NCBI RefSeq assembly: GCF_946220915.1
Contig: NZ_CAMIHH010000057.1
Coordinates: 1 to 21,165 of the forward strand
DNA: 21,165 nucleotides
Source of the DNA: an uncultured Flavobacterium sp.
GTDB lineage: Bacteria > Bacteroidota > Bacteroidia > Flavobacteriales > Flavobacteriaceae
Direction of reading: 5' to 3'
The position numbers and the translations under genes were made by a program. Position 1 is the first letter of the stretch, and each line of letters opens with the position of its first letter. Positions 15,562-21,165 of the stretch are shown in pieces. The notes under the pieces are model-generated. The model ran no database searches, was not told where the DNA came from, and was given only the letters and a program-made list of their open reading frames with translations.

Positions 15562-16404
15562 ATGAAAAAATATATCTCACTCCTCCCCATGCTGTTCCTG
15601 TTTTTGATTTCAGGATGCAGCCCTGACGACGCTACAATAAAAACGCCAATCGCCGCGAAAAACCTTATTGACGTACGCTATGGTCCGGACACACAACAAT
15701 CAATGGATGTGTACCTGCCTGCCAACAGGGACGAAAACACAAAAGTAATAGTACTGGTGCATGGCGGTGCATGGACATCCGGCAGCAAGGAGGATGTAAC
15801 CTCGCTGGTTACGCTGTTACAGCAGCGTTTTCCCGGGCACGCGGTAGTAAACATCAATTACAGGCTGGCAACCGAAACGAGCCCTGCCCTGCCTAAACAA
15901 ATTGATGACATTAAAAGCGTGCTGGAGTATCTCGAAGGCAGTGATTACCATATTTCTGATGATTATGCGTTTATTGGTTTTAGCGCCGGTGCCCATCTCT
16001 CGATGCTGTATAGTTATGCCCATGACGACGACCATGATGTGAAGGCCATTTGCAATGTGGTTGGCCCGGCTGATTTTACCGATCCGCAATACCTGTCGCA
16101 CAGCCTTTACCCCATAGCTGCAACATATCTTGTTGGCACACCGGAGCCAACGCCCCAGCAAATCGCGGCAATAAGCCCGGTAAGCCACATAAGTGCCCAA
16201 GCTCCCCCTACCCTCACCTTCTATGGAGGCGTGGATCCTCTGGTTCCCGCTTCACAGGGGCCAAGGCTAAAGGCTAAACTTGACCAGGCAGGTGTATATA
16301 ACGAGTTTAACTTTTATCCCGATGGAGGGCATGCCGACTGGGACCTGGCCACCTTTGCTGAAGTATACAATAAAGTGGAAGCTTTTTTAAATGCAAGATT
16401 TTGA
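15562..16404 (+). CDS. Alpha/beta hydrolase (carboxylesterase-like), lipoprotein
   Basis: The protein has 280 residues from ATG 15562, chosen because it gives the lipoprotein signal MKKYISLLPMLFLFLISGC with Cys19; an upstream in-frame ATG at 15505 would bury it. Oxyanion-hole motif HGGAW is at 68-72, nucleophile Ser141 in GFSAGAH, acid Asp225 in GGVDPLVP and His257 in DGGHADW. These mark the family of esterases related to hormone-sensitive lipase and feruloyl esterases. It probably hydrolyses ester bonds of small or carbohydrate-linked substrates in the periplasm or at the surface. The next gene is a tandem paralogue. Substrate is not deducible. Confidence 0.88.
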   Translation: MKKYISLLPMLFLFLISGCSPDDATIKTPIAAKNLIDVRYGPDTQQSMDVYLPANRDENTKVIVLVHGGAWTSGSKEDVTSLVTLLQQRFPGHAVVNINYRLATETSPALPKQIDDIKSVLEYLEGSDYHISDDYAFIGFSAGAHLSMLYSYAHDDDHDVKAICNVVGPADFTDPQYLSHSLYPIAATYLVGTPEPTPQQIAAISPVSHISAQAPPTLTFYGGVDPLVPASQGPRLKAKLDQAGVYNEFNFYPDGGHADWDLATFAEVYNKVEAFLNARF

Positions 16405-16532
16405 GGACGGTAATAAACATTTCATAAAAAAATGTTATTTAAGGCAATTTGCAAAACCTGCCAGCGGGGCATTTCGTACACGTTATAAATCACCTGCTTC
16501 TATAGTTTTACAAATACACCTTAAACCAATTA

Positions 16533-17363
16533 ATGCGAAGACGAATGAAGAAGGAACAGAATTTACTACCGATACAACTATTTTTTTCGATAAATAATAC
16601 CAACAGTACACCTACACAGGTATTGCTTGATGTAAGCTACGGCACTGACCCTGAGCAGAGAATGGACGTTTACCTGCCTGCCCGGCGCAATGAGGCAACC
16701 AAGGTATTCATACTGCTGCACGGGGGTGGCTGGAGCGGGGGGTCTAAAGACAGGCTTAACTATCTCGTGCCCCTGCTGCGTGACGAATTCCCCGGACATG
16801 CCATAATAAACATGGACTACAGGCTGGCTTCGTTCGAGAGCCCGGCCTTCCCTAAGCAACTACAGGACATTGAAACAGCCATTGCCTTTATTGAAGAAAG
16901 CGACTATGACATTGGCAATCAGTATGCCTTCATAGGATTAAGCGCCGGTGCACACCTCGCCATGCTTTACAGCTATGCACACGACCCTCACCGCAACATC
17001 AAGGCGCTTTGCAGCGTTGTGGGGCCGGCAGATTTTACCGATCCGTTTTACGTAAGCCATCCCTATTACCAATATGCGGCTATGTACCTGCTTGGTCACT
17101 CCAAAAGCCACCCGGAAGCAGTCCTGGGCATCAGCCCGCTGAATTTTGTCAATCCCCAGTCGCCTGCCACGATACTGTTTTATGGGGGAAAGGATCCCCT
17201 CGTACCGCAATCGCAGGCCGAAAGGCTTAAGGCAAAGCTGGATGCCAGCAATGTGTACAGCGAATACTACCTTTATCCCGAAGGCGGCCATAGCAAATGG
17301 GAAACTTCCATTGCCGATAATTTCAGGCAGAAGCTGGTGGCATTTTTAAAGGCCAGGTTTTAG
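16533..17363 (+). CDS. Alpha/beta hydrolase, paralogue of upstream gene without lipoprotein signal
   Basis: The protein has 276 residues from ATG 16533 (a second in-frame ATG at 16545 is equally possible). From about residue 30 it is more than half identical by eye to the upstream hydrolase, including HGGGW, Ser137 in GLSAGAH, Asp221 in GGKDPLVP and His253 in EGGHSKW. The N-terminus keeps a trace of the paralogue's start (MKKEQNLLPIQLFFSINNTN versus MKKYISLLPMLFLF) but has charged residues and no Cys, so the export signal seems lost. It is either a cytoplasmic esterase or a decaying copy. The catalytic part is intact. The 128-base gap before it holds no clear promoter; a strong terminator ends the pair. 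Confidence 0.85.
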   Translation: MRRRMKKEQNLLPIQLFFSINNTNSTPTQVLLDVSYGTDPEQRMDVYLPARRNEATKVFILLHGGGWSGGSKDRLNYLVPLLRDEFPGHAIINMDYRLASFESPAFPKQLQDIETAIAFIEESDYDIGNQYAFIGLSAGAHLAMLYSYAHDPHRNIKALCSVVGPADFTDPFYVSHPYYQYAAMYLLGHSKSHPEAVLGISPLNFVNPQSPATILFYGGKDPLVPQSQAERLKAKLDASNVYSEYYLYPEGGHSKWETSIADNFRQKLVAFLKARF

Positions 17364-17380
17364 TTGAAAACAGATATTTT

Positions 17381-17424
17381 GGGAGGGATGGAAAAATAAT
17401 TTTCCATCCCTCCCAACCTTTTTT
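17381..17424 (+). terminator. Strong terminator after the hydrolase pair
   Basis: GGGAGGGATGGAAA (17381-17394) pairs over 14 bases with TTTCCATCCCTCCC (17401-17414), followed by AACCTTTTTTAT. The next gene starts at 17449, so its promoter must lie within or very near this hairpin, or the operon depends on readthrough. Confidence 0.9.
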
Positions 17425-17448
17425 ATATAAACCGGCCTCTTAGTATAT

Positions 17449-18192
17449 ATGAAGAAGCCGATACAACTATCCATTCCCGAACCCTGCCATGAAAATTGGG
17501 AGGGCATGACACCAGCCGGGAAAGGCCGTTTTTGTGCTTCATGCGAAAAAAATGTGGTCGACTTTACACGGTCGTCAGACAGTGAAGTACTTTCCTACCT
17601 GAAAGAAAATCACAATGTTTGCGGGCGTTTTGACAACAGCCAGTTGAATCGTGAACTGATAAGCCTTTCAGAAAAGAGAAAGACATGGCCAACTGCCGCT
17701 GCAATTGCAGGCCTTATCACCTTAACTCCCGCTGTAGCTGTTGCCCAAACATCTGAAAGGACAGTACAAACTCCTCAAATAACTAAAGGAGAAACACTCC
17801 ACCCTCACACTATCACAATAACCGGGATGGTGTCGGATGATGAAGGCCCACTATCAGGGGCAAAAATAGCAATCCAAAACACGGCTATCTCTGTTGAAAC
17901 TGATGCTGACGGCAACTATTCCATTGAAGCACGCCCTGGGCAGGCGCTTGTATTTTCATACAGGGACTTTGAACTACAGAAAAGCGTTGTCCTCCGCAAT
18001 TCTAAGATTATCAATGCAACATTTCTTGCTGATAAAACTTTGGGAGCCGTAGTAGTTGATGCTTACCGCACTACAACACGTGTAACCTCCACAGGGCTTG
18101 TAGTTGTAACATCTCAAACTATAGAAGAGCATCCTAAAAAACGTTCTTTCTTTGGTCGCATCTTCCATTCGATAGGCAATTTATTCCGATAA
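17449..18192 (+). CDS. Cys-rich N-terminal module plus carboxypeptidase-regulatory-like domain
   Basis: The protein has 247 residues. The N-terminal module (about 1-72) carries IPEPCHENW, MTPAGKGRFCASC, NVVDFTRSSDSEV, CGRF and SQLNREL, with cysteines 13, 29, 32 and 58 and His14, a likely metal-binding or redox arrangement. A hydrophobic segment (about 80-99) ends AVAVA before Gln100, like a signal-peptidase site. After a linker comes a beta-sandwich (about 122-195, ITGMVSDDEGPLSGAKIAIQ and VETDADGNYSIEARPGQALV) of the CarboxypepD-regulatory-like type common in TonB receptors. The basic tail is HPKKRSFFGRIFHSIGNLFR. Function is unknown. It shares the module exactly in spacing with the next gene, 12 bases downstream. 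Confidence 0.75.
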   Translation: MKKPIQLSIPEPCHENWEGMTPAGKGRFCASCEKNVVDFTRSSDSEVLSYLKENHNVCGRFDNSQLNRELISLSEKRKTWPTAAAIAGLITLTPAVAVAQTSERTVQTPQITKGETLHPHTITITGMVSDDEGPLSGAKIAIQNTAISVETDADGNYSIEARPGQALVFSYRDFELQKSVVLRNSKIINATFLADKTLGAVVVDAYRTTTRVTSTGLVVVTSQTIEEHPKKRSFFGRIFHSIGNLFR

Positions 18193-18204
18193 AACTTTAT
18201 AACC

Positions 18205-18879
18205 ATGAAAACACCTATACAACTTTCCATCACAAATCCCTGCCACGAGAACTGGGATGCCATGACACCCGCAGACAAGGGCCGCTTTTGCGCTTCCTGC
18301 CAAAAGAACGTGCGTGACTTTACAAATGCTTCCGACAGGGAGATACTCGAAGCCCTCAGAACTGGCGGGCAGGCTTGTGGGCGATTCAGGGCATCGCAGC
18401 TCAACCGCGAACTGGCGGTACCCAAAGAGAAAAGCAGGTTTTGGGCAGCGGCAAGCGCCGCAGCGATCACATTAGTGACTTTGGGAGTAAATGAGTTGGC
18501 AGCACAGACTCCGCCCAACATTGAACAGCAGCAACGCCGAAATGAAAATGACAAACCTGATAGTATAAAGGTAATTTCTGGTATGGTAAATGATGAGTAT
18601 GGTAATCCGGTTCCGGGTGTCAATGTAAAAGTAAAAGGCGTTAGTAACGGTGTACAAACTGATTTTGACGGATTATTTACGATCCCGGCAGAAGAGGGCG
18701 ATACGTTGGAATTTGCTTATGCATGGATGATACCGCAAGAAATAAAAGTCTCAGAAGTAGCAACATCTCCTATTATCCTTTGTGATGAGCCGACAACTTT
18801 AGAGGACATTATCGTTGGATCTTATAGTTATGGTGATTGGCTTAGAGGTGTCGCCCGTGAGTTTATGTTTGTATATTAA
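18205..18879 (+). CDS. Paralogue with Cys-rich module and carboxypeptidase-regulatory-like domain
   Basis: The protein has 224 residues. Cysteines 13, 29, 32 and 58 fall at the same positions as in the gene before (NPCHENW, GRFCASC, ACGRFRASQLNREL). A hydrophobic segment (about 80-99, AAASAAAITLVTLGVNELAA) again ends in Ala-Ala before Gln101. The beta-sandwich (about 125-180) reads VISGMVNDEYGNPVPGVNVK, GVQTDFDGLFTIPAEEGDTL. The C-terminal end RGVAREFMFVY resembles the end of the third gene in the operon (RGVASIYMFGY), linking the three as a family expansion. Role unknown. Overlap with neighbours is absent but gaps are 12 and 19 bases, so one transcript is likely. Confidence 0.75.
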   Translation: MKTPIQLSITNPCHENWDAMTPADKGRFCASCQKNVRDFTNASDREILEALRTGGQACGRFRASQLNRELAVPKEKSRFWAAASAAAITLVTLGVNELAAQTPPNIEQQQRRNENDKPDSIKVISGMVNDEYGNPVPGVNVKVKGVSNGVQTDFDGLFTIPAEEGDTLEFAYAWMIPQEIKVSEVATSPIILCDEPTTLEDIIVGSYSYGDWLRGVAREFMFVY

Positions 18880-18898
18880 TCAAAAAAGTTTCAAAACC

Positions 18899-19300
18899 AT
18901 GAAAAACCTTACTTTAATCATAGCATTCCTTTTCATAGGGATCAATTCAGCAGAAGCGCAGGAAACCACCATTTCAAAAACGCTGCCCACAGGCTGTAAA
19001 ACCGTAACCGGTGTAGTTACCGACATCATTGGATGGCCACTGCCGTCTGCAAATGTAAAAATAAAAGGCTCTAAAGATATGGGGGTGCAAACCAACATTG
19101 ACGGTAAATTTGCGATAACAGCCAAAGTGGGAGACAAACTCGAAATCACTTATGTGGGTATGAAAACGCAGGTAATGACAATATCAAACATGGACAGGTA
19201 CATTATTATGCTTGAGGATGATATAATTGATACAGGGCTTGTGATATATTGGAGGGAACCAATGCGCGGCGTTGCATCGATATATATGTTCGGGTATTAA
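18899..19300 (+). CDS. Small secreted carboxypeptidase-regulatory-like protein
   Basis: The protein has 133 residues from ATG 18899; the in-frame extension upstream overlaps the previous gene and is not used. A normal signal peptide (MKNLTLIIAFLFIGINSAEA, cut before Gln21) replaces the Cys module of its two neighbours. The rest is a single beta-sandwich: KTVTGVVTDIIGWPLPSANV, GVQTNIDGKFAITAKVGDKL, TYVGMKTQVMTI, and the shared tail RGVASIYMFGY. It is probably periplasmic or on the surface. Last gene of the three-gene operon; no strong terminator follows before the glycosidase. Confidence 0.72.
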   Translation: MKNLTLIIAFLFIGINSAEAQETTISKTLPTGCKTVTGVVTDIIGWPLPSANVKIKGSKDMGVQTNIDGKFAITAKVGDKLEITYVGMKTQVMTISNMDRYIIMLEDDIIDTGLVIYWREPMRGVASIYMFGY

Positions 19301-19318
19301 CCATTCCCTCACATTTAT

Positions 19319-19326
19319 TATCTTTA
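19319..19326 (+). promoter_or_regulatory. Possible -7 promoter box for the GH5 gene
   Basis: TATCTTTA differs from TAnnTTTG at one position and lies 45 bases before the ATG at 19371, with TTA about 19 bases upstream. The 70-base gap has no other candidate and no terminator for the preceding operon. Confidence 0.35.
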
Positions 19327-19370
19327 AGGCAAATTTTCCAAACCACCATTCACAAAATTTGCTTTAACCA

Positions 19371-20633
19371 ATGATAAACAAATTCAAACTGGCGCTGCTC
19401 ATCGTTACGTGTGGCGGGCTGCTTGCTTCCTGCAAATCGTATTCTACTTTTGGTGAAAACGGCAAGATATACAGGGGGACAATTTCAAAAACCAAAGGCA
19501 GTGAAATACTCGACACTGACGGCAAACCCATCCTGCTAAAAGGTACAAACCTTGGCAACTGGCTTGTACCCGAAGGCTATATGTTTAAAATGGGCAAAGT
19601 AAGCTCGCCGCGAAAAATAGACGAGTTACTTCATGAAATGATTGGCCCTGACAGCCTTACCGCTTTTTGGCACAAATACCTTGACAACTACATTACCCAT
19701 GAAGACATTAAGTATCTCAAGCGCACAGGGTCCAACCATGTGCGCCTGCCTTTCCATTACAAAATGTTTACCAACGACCTGTACATGGGGACACGCAACG
19801 CAGGGTTTGAGTATTTTGACCGTGTGATCGAGTGGTGCCGCCAGGAAAACCTATATGTGTTGCTTGACATGCACTGTGCGCCGGGCGGCCAGACCGGTGA
19901 TAACATAGATGATAGCTTTGGCTACCCGTGGCTGTATTTCAGTAAAACAGCGCAGGATGAAATGAGCAGGATATGGGTATGGATCGCAAGGAGGTAGAAG
20001 GATGACCCGATTGTAATTGGGTATGATGTAATCAACGAGCCGTTTGCACATTACTTTACGAAAGACATTCCTGACTATAACCACAGGCTTTTCCTGCTAT
20101 ATGAGCGTATGGTTAAAGATATCCGGACAGTCGATAAAAAACACACCATCTACCTGAACGGTTCGGTATGGGCCGGTGATTTCGGCGTTTTCGAGCGCGT
20201 ACTGGATGATAACGTGGTATATGAATTCCACAAATACTGGTTCGACATCAACCAGGAATCAATTCAGACCTACATTGATTTTCGCAATAAGTATAATGTA
20301 CCCGTGTACATCGGCGAGACAGGCGAAAATACCGATGAATGGGTTATGGAATTCCGAAAGCTGCTGGACGATAACAAGGTCAACTGGGCATTTTGGCCTT
20401 ACAAAAAAATGGACAACCTTCGGGGCATCATGAACTTTAAACAGCCGGAAGACTATCCGCTCATTACCAAGTATGCCGACAGTGACCGCAGCTCATTTGA
20501 GAAAGTCCGCGAGAATATGCCGGACCGTGTAAAAGTCCAAAAAGCCCTGAACGAATACCTTGAAAACTGCAAGTACAATAACAACTTCCAAAATAAGGGT
20601 TATGTTGAGGGGCTTGGGTTTACTGTGGAGTAA
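19371..20633 (+). pseudogene. GH5-family glycoside hydrolase lipoprotein interrupted by an in-frame TAG
   Basis: One frame runs from ATG 19371 to TAA 20631-20633 (420 codons) except for TAG at 19995-19997, codon 209, where relatives usually have Tyr in an ARRYKDDP-like segment. The start has a lipoprotein signal (LLASC, Cys21). Then GTNLGNWLVPEGYMF, RLPFHYK, and LDMHCAPGGQTGDN mark the GH5 (cellulase A) barrel. The acid/base Glu223 is in VINEPF and the nucleophile Glu316 in YIGETGE; both lie after the stop. The upstream 208-residue product lacks both; reinitiation at the next ATG (codon 247) would lack Glu223. So no active enzyme is expected unless TAG is read through or is a base error. The rest of the sequence is uneroded, so the change is recent. 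Confidence 0.85.
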
Positions 20634-20647
20634 AAGCCTCTCCCCAA

Positions 20648-20668
20648 CCCCTCTCCGAAAGAGAGGGG
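20648..20668. repeat. Short palindromic repeat, CCCCTCTC/GAGAGGGG type
   Basis: CCCCTCTC (20648-20655) pairs with GAGAGGGG (20661-20668) around CGAAA, fifteen bases after the end of the GH5 frame. The left context CCCCAA and the core match the element at 14428. There is no T-run after it; the true terminator is the next hairpin. Confidence 0.65.
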
Positions 20669-20708
20669 GCAGCTTCACTCGGATGTCATAACTGACTGAA
20701 TAAAAATT

Positions 20709-20736
20709 AAAACGCCCTCCAATTTCAGGGCGTTTT
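20709..20736. terminator. Bidirectional terminator
   Basis: AAAACGCCCT (20709-20718) pairs perfectly with AGGGCGTTTT (20727-20736) around CCAATTTC. A and T runs on both sides let it act in either direction: for the GH5 gene on the plus strand and for the minus-strand gene that ends at 20738. Confidence 0.85.
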
Positions 20737-20737
20737 G

Positions 20738-21165
20738 CTATTTTGGCCGATACTTTAAATCCTTGTTCTTTATTTCTAATAGTTTTCCGTGTTTCTTTGC
20801 AAAATCCTGTTTAAGATTATTAACGTCCGTACCTCCCGGGACTTTAGAACTTACAATAATACCAATTCTCTTATCCTTTGGAATGTTGACTAAATTCTGT
20901 TGAAAATAGTTAATAGTGGTAATAATTTGGTCATACCCTTTTTTAATTCCTTTGCCTTTCAATTCAATGTAATAAAAATCATCATTAGATATTCTGTGAA
21001 GACCGTAGTCACATTTTTCAATAAGATGAGAAATGATCACACAATCATCTATTTTAATTTTAGTGAACACTTCATCGGACAAGACCTCAAAACGTTTACC
21101 ATTTTCTTTTACCACCCTGTTACTCTCACAGCAATTGGAATATGCCGCAGTAAATTCACTAATAC
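20738..21165 (-). CDS. Possible PD-(D/E)XK-type protein, C-terminal part (5' end outside window)
   Basis: The frame is open from the right edge to TAG 20738-20740, about 142 residues; a GTG at 21115 is inside the open frame and is probably not the start, because ISEFTAAYSNCCESN continues upstream. The segment CDYGLHRISNDDFYYIELKG has an Asp followed by hydrophobic-ELK spacing, the pattern of restriction-endonuclease-like active sites, with a helix KGYDQIITTINYF after it and a strand RIGIIVSSKVPG. This is pattern recognition, not a firm family match. Base composition is AT-richer than the neighbouring genes, which suggests acquisition. What lies beyond the edge cannot be seen. Confidence 0.55.
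   Translation of the reverse strand, partial: ISEFTAAYSNCCESNRVVKENGKRFEVLSDEVFTKIKIDDCVIISHLIEKCDYGLHRISNDDFYYIELKGKGIKKGYDQIITTINYFQQNLVNIPKDKRIGIIVSSKVPGGTDVNNLKQDFAKKHGKLLEIKNKDLKYRPK

Noticed and set aside
16416..16436. AACATTT/AAATGTT hairpin after the first hydrolase as a terminator
   Set aside because: Only AT-rich pairing and no real T-run; too weak to call.

Overview
The window comes from a Bacteroidota genome, most likely a Flavobacterium or close relative. Supporting signs are type IX secretion (T9SS) C-terminal sorting domains on two proteins, a TonB-dependent receptor ending in the usual aromatic barrel strand, many short lipoprotein signals, weak A-rich ribosome sites, promoters of the TAnnTTTG type, and a BspA-like repeat surface protein.

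Layout. (1) 1-6219, plus strand: 3' part of a TonB-dependent receptor, a structured 339-base leader, a beta-rich lipoprotein, a T9SS-secreted protein, a second lipoprotein and an S41 serine peptidase lipoprotein. This looks like one surface or envelope cluster, possibly for binding, processing and import of an unidentified substrate. (2) 6220-7500: RNA-rich accessory region with one intact tRNA-Arg(TCT), a diverged copy of its gene carrying the same 5' half and promoter region, a frameshifted GIY-YIG nuclease gene between the two, and then a 109-base tandem repeat that makes two further tRNA-like copies. All three tRNA-like copies have an abnormal anticodon arm. This is the most unusual part of the window. 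(3) 7501-11449: a zinc alcohol dehydrogenase facing a 941-residue BspA-like T9SS protein, with a shared terminator between them. (4) 11646-15381: a stand-alone lpxD, a small membrane-anchored protein on the minus strand, an acetyl-CoA acetyltransferase with all catalytic residues, and a cytoplasmic NlpC/P60 peptidase. (5) 15562-17363: two tandem alpha/beta hydrolases from a local duplication; the second has lost its lipoprotein signal. (6) 17449-19300: a three-gene operon of regulatory-like beta-sandwich proteins. Two carry an N-terminal four-cysteine module ahead of an internal signal-like helix. (7) 19371-20633: a GH5 family glycosidase lipoprotein interrupted by one in-frame TAG. (8) 20738 to the right edge, minus strand: the C-terminal part of a possible PD-(D/E)XK-type protein.

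Most other genes are ordinary housekeeping or surface functions. Short palindromic CCCCTC/GAGGGG elements lie behind two genes (14428 and 20648), and most gene ends carry clear hairpin terminators.
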